NCBI RefSeq assembly: GCF_907165205.1
Contig: NC_058189.1
Location: 40,388,270-40,452,269 of the forward strand
Direction of reading: 5' to 3'
Length of the DNA: 64,000 nucleotides
Origin: Coccinella septempunctata
Lineage: Eukaryota > Arthropoda > Insecta > Coleoptera > Coccinellidae
Part shown: positions 1 to 12,600 of the stretch, piece by piece
Layout of the letters: each line of letters starts with the position of its first letter
How positions within the stretch are numbered: the stretch's first letter is position 1
Notes under the pieces: model-generated
What the model was told of the DNA's origin: nothing
The model's input: only the letters and a program-made list of their open reading frames with translations
The model's database searches: none
Translations under genes and position numbers: made by a program

Positions 1-482
1 GAACACGTTTGCCTTTCGCAAAAAAATGCTAAAGGGAAAGTCAAAAACAAGATCAGATTAAATTCGGATGTCGCTCATATTTTCTAAGAACCTTCGACGC
101 GTTATTTGAATTTAAGAGAGGTCTACACCGTTTTACTGGTCAGTTAAAAGAGAAAAAATGAATATCTTACGTTTGGGCAGTGGCTGCTCGTAGAAAAGAG
201 AAAATTGTTTCCTACTCTTGATTAGGATTCAAAAGGTACCGACTTCAGTAGAATAGAGAAGATGTTCAAAGTGAGCAGGTTTTGAGCTGCAAGGGGCCAT
301 TTTAACACATCCAAAATGATCAGAGACAGTTCTCTGTTTTTTGTTTCGCCACCGTGCGAGCGAATCTTCCAAATCTTCGAGATTTTTTGATTTCTGTGTT
401 TAGGTGAGGTTCCTCTACAGTATTAAAATTATTTCCAGTCCTCATTTTGTATTCCATGGTTATTCCATGTGTTTCTTCTTTT
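1..482. other. AT-rich sequence, no feature seen
   Basis: No coding frame, RNA gene or clear repeat boundary is visible here. Reading frames are short and interrupted on both strands. Confidence 0.5.
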
Positions 483-1560
483 GTACACAGGATATGAAAG
501 AAGTTTTAGGTAGTGGTCTATTTTCAAGAGAAAATTCCTGATGTCAAAAGGAACACTTTTTTTCCCTTACCATTTTTTCCGTTTCGGTTCGGTTCAAAAG
601 ATGCAGGCTGTTGAAAGTCAATAAAAATGTGATTTCGAGTTACATCCCACGAACGCTTTTATCGAATGGAATGATTTTCTGAGTTTTTCATTGTTGTGAT
701 GAATCAAAACAACAACAAAATTTCACCCACACCTTCCAGTTTCTTCATTATGACCATTATAGGTATACCATATAAATACCAGAAATTAAAATAACCTAGC
801 ACTTGAAAGTAAGTTGAAAGCTCCATAATGAATATTTAACCATTTTGGGAAATGAATGTATTCTTCATTGCTAAGATTTTATTGAAATTCAATTTTTAAA
901 TTGACTTGGCAACATTTCATAGGTGTCTGCGTACACCTTATGAAGATATGGACACATATGTGCAATTAGTAGTTATTGTCGATTCCGATTTCAATTATTC
1001 AAGGTATTCACAGCGATTTATACGATTGAAATATTAAATGAGCAAACTAGTGTGATTCATTATACAGTCCACTAGAATGAGATCAGTCAAACAAAAATTC
1101 AGAATCAGCAACCAAAATGTCAAGCATTCATATTATCTTATTTTCGAGTATGAGTATATGATAATCACAATCGAAAAATAACTGTGAAATTCGAAAAATT
1201 GGGTATTTTGACTGAATGCTATGTTTAGAAAAATCTATAAATTTGTTGTGTCATAGATAGAGCTAGTTATTCTTCAACCAATAACTCAAAACTAAAGCGA
1301 AGAACATTTAATTTTATTAAACGAAATTGATTCAGCTGCAAAACATCCGCTGATAATTGAATCAATAAATGTTACGATCTAAAACGAACTAACAAACTAC
1401 CATCACTCAAAGTATTACCAGAAATGTTGATTCGTTGACAAAGAGTAGATGTTGACCATGGTTTCGGTCTCATTTGACCTCGTCAGACAACATAAGTCCT
1501 TCGTCAATGAAACTTGAATGAATTCTCGACTCCTTTCATTCGATGTCAGTAGCGGATATG
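483..1560 (+). repeat. Degenerate copy of the CAGGGTGAGTC repeat family
   Basis: Several blocks occur in the same order and orientation as in the copies at 3707-4020 and 10738-11300. They are a segment ending ACCATTTTTTCC, then TTCATTATGACCATTA, then a block ending TAGCTAGTTATTC or similar (about 1250-1275), then a block near 1440-1500 containing CCATGGTTTCGGTCTCATTTGA. The left end is eroded (ACAGGATATGAAAG instead of ACAGGGTGAGTC), and no right terminal inverted repeat could be placed. No transposase is encoded. It is a non-autonomous dispersed repeat; the exact borders are uncertain. Confidence 0.5.
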
Positions 1561-3706
1561 ATTTATAAATACAGCGTAGCGATATCTGACAAAGGAACGG
1601 AAACCAACCTAAATCAATTACCTAACTCTCAAAGTGAAGATAGAAGTATGCATCCATGCTTAAATTCCTAGATTACAAATATCGCATATTACGATAATTA
1701 AATACCTAAGGGAAAAAGCGCAGAAACGTTCAAATTCATGACAGTAACCAATCTTCTTCGGACATAGAAATAATGAATGGATCACGCCTTCAAAAGGAAG
1801 GCAAGTGAATAATAAACGAAATTAATTAAGATATGTAAAAATCATCCACCGATAATTAAATCAACAAACAATGCTAGCATCACCAATTCAACAATTGTAG
1901 GACTAGCAGGAGACCCCATAAATGTTTCATCCAGTTGTTTCTATATCTCATTATCAAATGTGAAATATGCTGTGTCGAATAATATTTCCATCTGCTCAAT
2001 AAATTTCTCTCTATTAAGTTCTGTGAAGCAACTTATTTAGTTCCACTTTTTATTGATTAATTGGATAACAAGCAATTTTGGTATATTCGCGAAGAGAGGA
2101 TGGTTTTTAGTTCTCCACCTAAGGAGAATTAGTTTTTCATTTTCAATCTTGATGAGGATTATTTAGGATTTGGTGTAGAAATAATCCTGCCCACGTACCA
2201 CAAGCTCACGACAAGTGCCCTACTCGACAATAATCCCGTTTTACCCCTTTTTTCCTGCCCTATGTTTAAGTCGAATAGTTGAAACTTTGTATCAAAGATG
2301 ATCAGTATTCTCTGTACGAACATCTTCTAAACACGAAAACTGTCGGGTGTAATTAGATTGCCGACAACGCCTCATCGAATTCGACATCGATAAGTTGTCG
2401 ATAGATTGTCGATCGATTGTGGTACCCCTGCTGCATTGATTATTTGGAGAAATGCTTTTCGTACGTTGGGAGAAATGAACTAGTACCTTTTCACTAAAGG
2501 TACCCTTTACAAATAAAATTTACGTTAATGTCAGTAATGTCTCCATTGTTAACATTTTTGGAAAATGTATTATACTAATTCAAGCATAGACCTACTTTCA
2601 ATGACAGAGCATCTCAAAAATTTCGTAGCCCACATGACGATGAATTTTATTGAACGTACGTTTTTTGTCCAGCTGTTTCTTTTTTCGATCCCAACATGTC
2701 TCACCCCATGTCTTTCCCTTGCTATACCGAAGGTATTTATACCGACATGAAAATCAAGTTTAAAATGCCTGAAATTCATTTATGAAAGCTCTCATCAATA
2801 TATATCTTCTATGACTGATCACCTCGATCTGATCAAATCTGTACGAAAAATATGACGCATCAAAAATCTCAATTTGATTATTTGAATCTTAATTGTGGTT
2901 CCACATTAAGAACAAAATTTGGGTACATATTCCATATAACTAACCACAATTAATTCCATCAATAATTTCGGCATTCATGAAACTTCATCTCTATTCCATA
3001 GATAGCACACACATCGTTGTATGTTTCATTTGTTTTCGGCCACTTCATGAATAAAATTAATTATCAACGAGCCTAATGAATTGCTCTATATGATACGCAT
3101 ATAAATATGTGCTTGCGCTATAGAAATTTTACATTGCGGCAGTCAACAGAAATTAAATATCTGCATAGGGTAATTATTGATTATTTTCCATTATTGTTTT
3201 TGTTATTTATACGTAACCAACAATGAAATATAATCTACTCATATTAAAACATAGAGGGTTGTAACTAAAACACACCTTCATTTAGAGGAACACTATTGTT
3301 TCTTCGAAAAAAACTTTCGTAGCCCTTTTTTTTTGTTTGTAGTGATCAGGAGACTCTTGTTTTTCCAATTAGAGAAAGAGGATCGAAGAATATATAAATT
3401 CAAAGTTTTTCGGATCTTCATTTTCAGAACCATTGAAATCGAGAATAAAAAATATGACTTGCTTTCGAAAACATACGAGTAAGCTATATAATAAGTAGGT
3501 TGATATTCTGTGTTCGGAACTTATACCGCAACAACATTTGTCAGGATATCATTTCGGCTAATGCGATAATCTGCTATAAAATTTTCTCAAAAAATGTTCG
3601 TATCTCGGTTCATATCGAAAACGCTAGAAAATATCATTGATATATTTTCAAATTCTCAAGTTCAAAAGTCAACCTGACGACAATTTCTTTCAAACGTACC
3701 TACATA
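1561..3706. other. Intergenic AT-rich DNA with overlapping short frames
   Basis: No gene is recognised. Two overlapping opposite frames of 61-69 codons near 2565-2779 show no motif and are probably chance. A small run of ATCGAT/GTCGAT-type motifs lies at about 2385-2425. The rest is unremarkable AT-rich sequence. Confidence 0.45.
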
Positions 3707-4626
3707 CAGGGTCCGTATTTGACTTGTATAAATATTTTAACATTAAATTTTTGAGGTAAAAAGAAACACTTTTTTCTTCACCATTTTTGTTGAATTGGCT
3801 CGCTTCAAAGGCTGTTGAAAATACCATGAAAAATGTCATTTTCAGTTCTATCTCATAAACTATTTTATCGAATGGAATGGATTTCACAATATACTTTACA
3901 TTTATTTGATTAATCTTTCTCGAACACAAAAGATATCACCCACGTCTACCGGTTTTCTCATTATGACCATTAAGTACCATAAAAGTACCAAACATTCAAA
4001 TTAAAGTATCTTCGTCTTCAGGGGATTACGAATGTGGGTGAAATCTAAATACAAAAGTATTTTCAAACCGGCCATAATAATACATCAGTAATATTATTGT
4101 TGAAACAATTATATTACTCACATTCTCCAAAAAAATACAGTTTCATTTTATCTTTATATATGGCATAAATCTCAGGAAATTTCACCATATTTTCCATAAA
4201 CAGGTCCCCCGGACAACTCTAATTTTACAGAATCGGAATTTTTAAGTGGATTGGGAAATAGTTATAGTAATGGAAGAAAATTCATCCTACTACATTGTTT
4301 CATATTGTGTAATTGAATGTTTGAAAAGTTATGAACTCTTCTTGAATTTGAAGAGAAAAAAACGATTATATGTGTTTTTAATTTAGGGACAACTTAGTTG
4401 TCCCATATACATGTCTGGTTGTCCAATGAAAATATCACAACCAACAATCTTAAAGAAGGTACTAAATGAAACAAATTCAATAAAGTTGAAGATGAAATGG
4501 CTATCAAATTATCTTTTTATCAGGTCCGAATCAGAAAAAATGGTATAGGAAAAAAGTAGGTACTTCTTTTGACTTCAAGAATCTACTGTTCAAATATTAA
4601 GTAGTACGAGTCTAAGACTCACCCTG
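3707..4626. repeat. MITE of the CAGGGTGAGTC family, TA-flanked
   Basis: The left end CAGGGT is preceded by TA (3705-3706) and the right end ACCCTG is followed by TA (4627-4628). The outer arms of about 90 bp are inverted copies: the left reads toward GACTTGTATAAATATTTTAAC, and the right, read on the minus strand, gives GACTCGTAC followed by AATATTTGAACAG. Palindromy continues 7 bp past the TA on each side (ACCTACA/TGTAGGT), so the true border could be slightly wider. No open frame suggests a transposase. It is probably a non-autonomous Tc1/mariner-like element, judged only from the TA duplication. Confidence 0.7.
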
Positions 4627-5079
4627 TATGTAGGTTCCATATACATTCATAAACATTGCGGAAAAATTCAGGATATCAATGCTTCTTTTCCAAGATACAG
4701 GGCGTTGCATGTTTTTCAAATAAATAACGAATTCTTCGATATTCAGCAATCTAGGAGGAGAAGACTGCACTGTTATTTCCTAGCTGGGGACGGCGACTTT
4801 CAATGATTTTTGTTATTTGAGAAGCTTCCAGGTCTAATAAAATTAATTAGTCGATTGCTCTCTGTTTTTTTTTTAATAACAACCAGTTCTGAATTTTTTA
4901 CTGAAAAATGGCGCATCCTAAAGACAAAATGCAGAAACTCCTCCTTGTTTGTATAGTAATGAAATTTAAATTAATTTTTTTTTTTAGTTTGTTCATTATG
5001 GTTTATCTGTGCTTGTTTTATACATTGCATATAAATATGCTAAATATGGTTGTGTAAATAAGTCTGGGCTTGCGCCTCG
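4627..5079. other. Intergenic, no feature
   Basis: AT-rich with T-homopolymers at about 4867 and 4977. Nothing coding is seen before the LINE relic that begins near 5080. Confidence 0.45.
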
Positions 5080-5590
5080 CAATCTTCGCAGTCGTTCAGG
5101 AATGTTAGGCTTTGCCTAACTACCATAGGTTTGTGCCAGGTAGATCAGTTGTTACTAACAAAATTCATTGCCTTAATGACTAGATAGTTTCCTTGAATTC
5201 CAAAGCTACGGTGGATATTATTTACCTTGATTTTGAGGAACTCTTTAATATCCTTTTTTTTTGGTATTTTTGGCAAAATTGGAGCATGCGCTGGAGTAAG
5301 GTGGTTTGTTCGGCAGTGGATACTCGTTGAGCATGATTTAACGGTAAGGGATCAAGCGATTTTCTACGACTGGGGTCCTCAAGGGTTCCATATTAGGACC
5401 ACATCTATTTTTATTATAAGAATACATCGGAGACAACAGGTCTCCTCTAATCTATGATTTCCACGTTCGCTGACGACAGCAAACTCTACGCCAATCCATT
5501 TCCTATGGGATGCACTGTCACAGGGGCTTAAAGGGATACATAAGGAATGGTTTGCTGTTTGGCCCATTCCTGTCAACAGTTTGAGCATTC
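5080..5590 (+). pseudogene. Decayed LINE reverse transcriptase fragment
   Basis: Across shifting frames on the plus strand, the order of LINE RT motifs can be read. A GRSVVTNKI-like block (about 5130) is followed by NSKATVDIIYLDFEELF (about 5195-5245), which matches the first catalytic-aspartate motif. A damaged GPQG...HIRTTSIF region follows (about 5370-5420), then STFADDSKLYANP (about 5457-5500), the F/Y-ADD catalytic box. At least three frame changes and several stops make it non-functional. Motif style fits the Jockey/CR1 side of non-LTR retrotransposons, but clade assignment is inference. Neither the endonuclease nor a clear poly(A) tail was found. Confidence 0.7.
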
Positions 5591-6119
5591 ATTGAAGATT
5601 TAATAACTATGATAAATAATAATACTGTAAAAGAAAATTTGTCGTTCTATATAATAATTCCTACCATTGAATACTTAGTTGAAAGACCTTCGAATTCAGG
5701 TATCAGCTTGGAACATATAGTCCATTCAAGAATGATTGACATCCTAGTAGGTCTTGAAAGTACAGACGCTGCTTAATATCTGGTCATACAACTTCAATAA
5801 TTTCTGCTGTTGCAATGAAATAATAATCAAATAAATAAATACCTAACCTAACCCAGAGAAGCATTCGACAAGACGAACTGCATTTAGAGTTGATATAATG
5901 ATGTTTCCAATTTGTACGAATGAATTGAGGAAACAGCAATACAAAATTCAAATTATCGTTAGTTAGTGACTCAGTGCATAGATTCACATTTATAGATCAC
6001 TGTTCATTCACAGTACCAACCTGAACTCCGCAACACAAAATCTTAACTTACAGCTATTACCAACTTAAATTTGATTTTCCATAGCCATCCGAGATGTCAA
6101 TCATTCTTGAATAAAAAAT
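5591..6119. other. Flank of LINE relic, no gene
   Basis: This may include decayed 3' sequence of the LINE relic (ATAATAATCAAATAAATAAATA at about 5819 resembles a tail). No further motif is seen. The short frame at 5784-5987 on the minus strand has no recognisable content. Confidence 0.35.
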
Positions 6120-6655
6120 ATCAATACATGGAATGGCCATTGAAGTGCTACACGAATGAATTATGTTGTGATACACACGCGCTTAGAACATAGAAACATG
6201 TAATGGACATTCTTCAGTGCTACGGATGAATTGTTTGTAGTACAGACATTCGATATTTCTCTGTCTAGCGCGACACTGAGGCAGTGCCGTTATATTGAAA
6301 AATTTACATACTTCCTATCTATTCGTACTGAAAATTGATGAGACAATGATCTCCGAGTCAACTGTCTCAATTATGATTGGCGACACCAAGCAACAATCTC
6401 AACCCAGTCTTTGGAATGTTTATTTTCCATTCCATGTATCTATGTTCTAAGGTCTAGCGCGACACCAAGGCACGGGCGTCATTTATATAAATTATGTACC
6501 ACCTACCTTTTCGTGTCGAAAATTGATGTGATAATGATGTCAGAGTCAACTTTCTCAATTGTGATTAGCGACTCTAAGCAGCAGTCTCACTCGAGTCTTT
6601 GGACAACAACAAAATGATTATTTTCCATTCCTTGTATCTATGTTCCAAGGGTGTT
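6120..6655. repeat. Tandemly rearranged MITE with AACATAGA termini
   Basis: A left terminus CTTAGAACATAGAAACATG (6182) is mirrored by right termini ending TATCTATGTTCTAAG (about 6450) and TATCTATGTTCCAAG (about 6649). The interior occurs twice in direct order with a 189-bp offset: both units start GTCTAGCGCGACAC (6263 and 6452) and share AAAATTGATG, GAGTCAACT and a GATTGGCGAC/GATTAGCGAC segment. A related left-end block is also doubled (about 6127 and 6196). The same AACATAGA terminus bounds the hAT-like MITE at 47929-48559. No clean 8-bp target duplication was found, consistent with later tandem duplication of one end. Confidence 0.65.
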
Positions 6656-8961
6656 ACTTCCGTCAATTAGGTACGTTATCGAGGTCATACCAATGACTTA
6701 ATGTCTTTCGCATGAATGTCACAAATTGGGTGATTAAAAATATGAATCAACTTGTTTCACTCAGCATTTTCAACAAAAGTTGTTTTTTCGATTTAAATGA
6801 ATGCATTTTCCATATATTTGCACCATACTGGATAGAAGTAGCAACTGAAAAGTGGTTTATGTTTGATGAATCGAATTCAGAGTATTATTATGCCACAGAT
6901 GAATAGCACTCCTAGAATAGTTGCCTTTCAGAGTGCTCTTATCGCAATATTGATTCTGGAACGTTTACATCGCTCTGATGCAGCCGAATTAAGAAAATTT
7001 CTGAATGAGAAATATGTTTCGCTTAGAACCCTATAAAGTATGGATTCACCTAAAATATCTCAATATCTTAAAAATTCCTATACCTCTTTTGCTTACTGAG
7101 GATTACACAAATCTTTTTCATTCAGAACAAGAAATATTCTAAATCTGGATATCCCGGGAGCCAAAGCTTCAGACGTAAAATTACTCTTATACGACGTGGG
7201 GAATTTATCCCTTTTACATCAATCTTCTGGCACACATATATCTGTTGCTGACACTTGTGCGACTCAGAATGACGTAAAAAATAAGGGGAGAGTTTTTGTT
7301 TGGAGCGCTCGATTCATTCGCACGCTCAAAATATATGGGAGCATGCCTGCGGACAAAATCTTGGCCGATTGATGTGTGATTGAATACCACTTTTTACTGG
7401 TGAATTATAATCTTGTGATCAGGTGAAATATATTATGAGAGACGCTTTAGATTATGAGTAAATACCTTTCAGATGGATTATTTTTTTAATTCTCAGTACA
7501 CATCTTCTTTATTAAAAATGTGTGAACCTAAACATCACATACTATAGGGGTGTTTAATGAAAATGCAGCAAACATCTTGAATAAGGATATGGGGTCGAAT
7601 ATGCACATCTTTATATAATGATATTCGGGGTGTTTTCAAAAGGTGAGGTTTCATTTTCATTAGGTGACTACATGCACCAATGATTATACCAGTGTGCTCA
7701 CTTCACAAGAACTTTTTACTCGATGTTTCTATTCTTCCACAGTGTACACATTATTTAAATAGTTTCCGACATTTCGTTGATATTAGGGAGAAGCTGCATC
7801 AAGTAGGTACTAACCACATTCTCTATCCGACATTGAGATGAACAAGTCGTTGAGGTTGAAGAAAATGCAGGAAAACTTCACCCGAACTGCGTAATGGTAT
7901 ATAATCTTTTGAATGTAAGCAGTACACTTTTGGTTTTCAAAGAATATAGTATATGTATGAGTTTAAGCAAAGGTTGGTCTAACGGTGTATCATACAATAG
8001 CTTTTAATACTGAAGGGCTTTTTTTTCCATTGATATAAAAGTTTCTTTATCCTCTTTCCATTTCGAAATAATTTCTGAAACAAAGAAACACAGTAGAAAA
8101 CGAGAAAAAAGTGAATAACAAAGCTTTCATCAAAACTTTTTCAAAGACTTGATGATAAATGAAGAAAAAAAAATAATCAAAGGTACATAACTTGTCCTTC
8201 AGTTGCACTGGGAGGAATATCATCTCTTCGTCAAAAATATTCTGCTGATCTTGGTGGAGGATCACCCTCGTCGTTAGAAATGCTTTCAGTAATTGTAAAT
8301 AATATAATCTAAAAAGGAAACAACTGACAATTAGAATCCATCCAGTCAAGGAGAATCTTTGCTGAAAATATGTTGTCACAGAGTGGGCGTTTTATGTTGG
8401 CCAAACATGGAGCTATGAAAGTATCCAATCCAATACTGGTGAATGTGGCTTCATCGTTGACAGAATTGACGTTGATAGATTTACATTTTTAAGAGCAGCA
8501 GACAAAAATCACTTATTAGAGAATGATCTTTCACGGCAATGCTTGTACCCTTTGATAATGGTACAAGGTGCAAAACCCTTTTTCACTCAGTGTGGGCTAA
8601 TTTTCTGTACCCTAGCTAATCGATCTCATGTTTGTTGTTGGGTCATCCTCGACTAATTTCAGAATTTCTTCCTCGCCTTTGGAATTGATGCAAGCTTACG
8701 GACGCATGTTCACCAGGATTCTTTCAAACAACCAGTGTCTCCACTTTTGCACCAAAATCATAAACATTGGCAGACATGGACGAGTTCTCAGCGGATACAT
8801 CTCTGAGTATAATCAGCCTGCTGCGATTGTATTTAGCTTGTACTCGACATAATAAACTAGAATCATGTCGAATAGTTCGTAATGGAAATTTCAGTGAATT
8901 TCTTCTTCTTTCCAAATTCATTCATTCAGGGGATGACAGTTCCGCCATTTTAAATATTTCA
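6656..8961. other. Intergenic; one segment repeated at 40890-40985
   Basis: The block at about 7990-8095 is the inverted counterpart of 40890-40985, which lies inside the MITE at 40377-41362. Both share a run containing TTTCTTTATCC and ATTTCGAAATAAT. This looks like a fragment of the same dispersed repeat. The 110-codon minus-strand frame at 8047-8379 overlaps it and has no recognisable motif. No gene is supported. Confidence 0.45.
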
Positions 8962-9625
8962 CAGGGTGAGTCTTCGACTCGTACAAATATTTCAACAGAA
9001 GATTTTTGAGATTAAAAGAAAGACTTTCTCCTACCATTCTTTTCGGTTCGGCTCTGACAAAAGATATAACCATTTAATATTGTCATAATGAACTATGCCA
9101 CCAAGGAAAAAAACAAAATTACCTCCAGAATAACTAGCTGAATCTATGACAATATATAGATGTGTATTTTTCAAACAAAGTTTTATTCAGTCAAAGTATT
9201 TTTCAAATTTCACTGATTCTTCTCAAATTACTCGAAAATAGCGCAATATACGAAAAAATATAGGGAATACTTTTATTTTACAAAACGTTCAAATGTTCAT
9301 TAGATAAAGACCAAATTAGTTTCAAGGGTTGGGTTCTTTGAATTTTTGTGTTACGTAATGGCCATAATGAGAAAACTGGAAGACATGAGTAATATTTTGT
9401 GTTCGAGAAAGACTTATCAAATTAATCAAAAACTATATTCCGAAATTCATTTTATTCGATGAAACCGTTTGTGGGATAAAACTGAAAATAACATTTTTTG
9501 TGGGATTTCAACAGCCTGTATCTTTTAAACCGAGCCGATTCGAGAAAATGGTGAAAAAAGTGCTTCTCTTGACCCCAATGATCTATGGCGTTGTGCCTAT
9601 TGGTTCGAGTCAAAGATTCACCCTG
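8962..9625. repeat. MITE of the CAGGGTGAGTC family
   Basis: The left end CAGGGTGAGTCTTCGACTCG (8962) is mirrored by the right end, which reads CAGGGTGAATCTTTGACTCG on the minus strand and ends at 9625. TA follows on the right; on the left the flank is CA, probably a mutated target duplication. The right arm (about 9340-9625, minus orientation) matches the left parts of the copies at 3707 and 10738. No transposase frame is present. Confidence 0.7.
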
Positions 9626-10737
9626 TATATTCATAATTTTTAGTAAGATAAGTATGTTTTATGAGTTCTTGATATGAAAACGTGAAAATTCGAATTCAAT
9701 AAGTTCAATCCCTCAATTCATTTTCATGGTGGGAAAAGAATTGATTAAAAACCACATCAATGGACAAGGCATTGGTAGCCACAAAAAGTCTATTTTTTTC
9801 GGTTAACGAAATGGTTGCCATTAAAAAAATCTAATCTACCCGCCAAGCCTCGTAAAGGTTGCATGGCAAACTCTCACATGTTAAGTTGCGTAATTCAGAA
9901 TATAGGTGAAGTTTATTGTAAGTAATATGGTAGGATTCTTTTTTCGAAATATCCGTTTTTCATTGAGACTTCAGTGAATATTTCAGTGATAAACGGACTC
10001 GAAATAATGGATCTATTAAACCAACGTTGCATTTTAAGCGCAAACTATCAATTTCGCCCGATTGTTCTCAATACGGCCATAACTTCCCCTATAAAACGGG
10101 AATCGTTCGAGTGAACGGAGCCGAGAAAGCTATCCATTCAATAAACAGCAACAGAAACAGACAGAGCAACCACGCAGAAAGGAAGACTTAAATCATGTTC
10201 AAGGGTTAAGGCAAGACATTTATATTCTTGTTATCTTATGCATTCGATCTTAATTGTTGTTCGTAAATAGTTTCCCGGAGTGGCCTCTGTGTGCTACTGT
10301 GAACTCTCTGTAAACTTCGCGCGTAATTTGATATGAATAATTTATTATGGACTATGTATACAACAAATTGGAGCTATTTGAAACAATAAGGGTTAGGTAG
10401 GAGTAGGCCGTTTTTGCGGAGGAGCACCGGAGTTGGAAGGGCGACTTATCATTATTATGCATGTATTCGCGTCCAGAAGCAGGCAGCTCTTGTAATTTAT
10501 TATGTGAATTCAGGCAAAACAAATTAGTGCGCAGTTGAAAATGTTACCGCTGTTATAAATGGCCGAAAAAAATAATTAATGAATGATTAAATATGATCGC
10601 GGGTCGCATAAATTGTACCGACAGATGTGAAAGTAATTCGGTGGTTTTCAGATTTATAAACGGTTGGGAGAAATTCTTGTTTTAACAGATTCTCTTTATT
10701 CATTCACAAAGCTCACTCCGAAAGATAAAAGTTTACA
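9626..10737. other. Intergenic; 10010-10640 is a complex, low-repeat island
   Basis: The stretch 10010-10640 stands out from its surroundings. It is less AT-rich, holds several CpGs, shows no match to other repeats in the window and contains AT-core motifs such as TTTATTATGG and TAATTAATGAATGATTAA that resemble homeodomain sites. No open frame dominates it. It could be a regulatory or otherwise constrained element; this is an inference from composition only. Confidence 0.35.
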
Positions 10738-11300
10738 TATACTCGTTGAGTCTTTGACTAATACAAATATTTCAACAGTAAGGCTGAGGTAAAAAGAAAT
10801 ACTTCTTTTCATATCACCCATGTCTTCCAGTTTTCCCATTATGACGTACCATAAAAATACCAAAAATTCAAAAACTCAAGTTTTGAGACTAAGCTCAACG
10901 CTGTCTAATGAATATTTCAGCGTTTTGTAAAATACAAGTATTCTTCATATTTTCTAATATAATGCGCCGTTTCTGAGTAATTTGATGTTGAAAAATTCAA
11001 AATTCTGTGTGAAGTTTAAGAAATTGGGTACTTTGGTTGAATACAACTCTGTTTAAAACATCCACAGATGTGTAGTGTCACAGATTTAGCTAGTTATTCT
11101 GAAGGTAATTTTGTTTTTCCAGATGTGGCACACATTACGAATTTGAATCGAACTATTTATCCACCGATACTCACAGTGCCCAAAGTGAGATCGTCATATC
11201 GAGCAAGTGTAGATGCTGGCCATGGTTTTTGTCTAATTTGATCTCTTCAGAGCGAAAAAACTCTTACCTCGATGAAACAAAAAAGGAATTTCCTGACTAT
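10738..11300 (+). repeat. Partial copy of the CAGGGTGAGTC family
   Basis: It begins with a degenerate CGTTGAGTCTTTGACTAATAC, runs through CAAATATTTCAACAG and CCATTATGACGTACC, and continues into blocks shared with 483-1560 (AAATTGGGTACTTTGGTTGAA; TAGCTAGTTATTCTGAAG; CCATGGTTTTTGTCTAATTTGA). The internal segment between ACTTCTTTTC and ATATCACCC is shorter than in the copy at 3707. No coding capacity. Confidence 0.6.
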
Positions 11301-11759
11301 GTGCGTCTGAATTAATTCTTTTTGTTAATCAATGTTCAGGCCAATCGTCAAGATTTAGTTCATTGCCCAGCCACAATTGCGGTTATTAGAAAACACGAAA
11401 AATTTTTTAATAAGCTGAAGCAGATAGTGGAGGGTGACAAGATAAGACTCACACTCAGAGACTAGACGTCAAAAATGCTTTATCGAAAGAGATAACTGCC
11501 CATCATGCACCATTGAATTGTGGGTGTTGAGTTTCCTAGGTGTTTAGTCCTCAACTCATCAAGGTTACTAAAAGCAAGACATCTTCATCAGTTTTTTTCA
11601 GTGCTCCTGTAGCAGTTGCAAAAGAAACAAATAGTAAGCTCGCCTTCATTATTTTCACCTGGCCCAACTATTTCCCCTAAAGTGCCAGGAGTTTTAGAAT
11701 TAAGGCTTAGATTTCCCAATGCAAAGCCTCCACTGCCTGGGGCCACTTCTCGTACTCCA
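11301..11759. other. Flank of Tc1 relic, no feature
   Basis: It may contain the 3' side of the Tc1 element, but no inverted terminal repeat was identified. No gene is recognised. Confidence 0.35.
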
Positions 11760-12600
11760 TTAAGAGGATAATTTTCTGTCTAGACATCTGATGAAGAAAT
11801 TTCGGTGCAGAGCTACCTGTACTTCATCAGTCAGAGCCGCCAAAGTCCGTAGGACCTGGGGTAAATTTCCAAGCCTTCTACCCTTTATGTCCCAAACATG
11901 CTCTATGGGCGAAAGATCTGGGGATCTGGGCAGCCATGGCAAAAGATTCACATGGGTAGCTTCCAAAAAGTTCAAACTAACTCTGGCAACATGAGGTCGA
12001 GCATTATCTTGCTGAAATATTGGATTTTCAAGCCGGTTAAGATAAAGGAGAACATATGGCTTCACTATTTCTTGAAGGTAACGCAGCGCTGTCATATTAC
12101 CTCGAATAAAGACTAAAGGTGACCTACTTTCATGTGCAATACCACCCCATACCATAACGCCTACTTTCCGATGTACATGACGCTCAACATCAAGATGAGG
12201 TTCACGTCTGTCTCCTCGACGTCATCTTGCCCTTTTTCGGCCATCACGTGCACCCAAGGAGAATCGGGATTCATCAGAAAAGACCACCTGATGCCCTGCC
12301 ACATTCCAATGTTGTCGTTCTCTGCACCACTGTAATCGTTGCGTCGATGCTCAACCGTAAGAGGTAACACAAGATGGGGTCGATAATGCTGCAGTCCAAA
12401 AGACCTTATACGGCGGTAAACCGTTCGAACAGTTACAGGATGGCCTTGTTCTCCTAACCACTCACCAGCCAAATATGGAGTTGTCGCAAATCGGTCTCCA
12501 ATGGCCATAAGTCTTAGACGCCGATCTTGAACTTCATTTGTGCCCCTTCGACGTCAGGTGCCTACTCTTCTTCGATTTTGCGCATTATCAAACAATGCTT
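11760..12600 (-). pseudogene. Broken Tc1-type transposase
   Basis: Two adjacent minus-strand frames read together as a Tc1 transposase. The upstream one (about 12600-12161) has NRRRVGT, an in-frame stop, then RLRLMAIGDRF and the second helix-turn-helix region VTVRTVYRRIRSFGL. It continues to WSFLMNPDSPW, which sits where the first catalytic aspartate block lies in the family but is already shifted in frame. The downstream frame (12155-11760) has MVWGGIA, then FQQDNARPH with the second catalytic aspartate, then LPWLPRSPDLSPIEHVWD with the final D/E. One stop and at least one frameshift separate the halves, so it cannot make a working enzyme. It is N-terminally short compared with the usual ~340 residues. 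The family call rests on the DNARPH and SPDLSPIEHVW motifs. Confidence 0.88.

Noticed and set aside
8047..8379. 110-codon minus-strand frame
   Set aside because: Part of it lies in a block repeated inside the MITE at 40377-41362; hydrophobic and motif-free.
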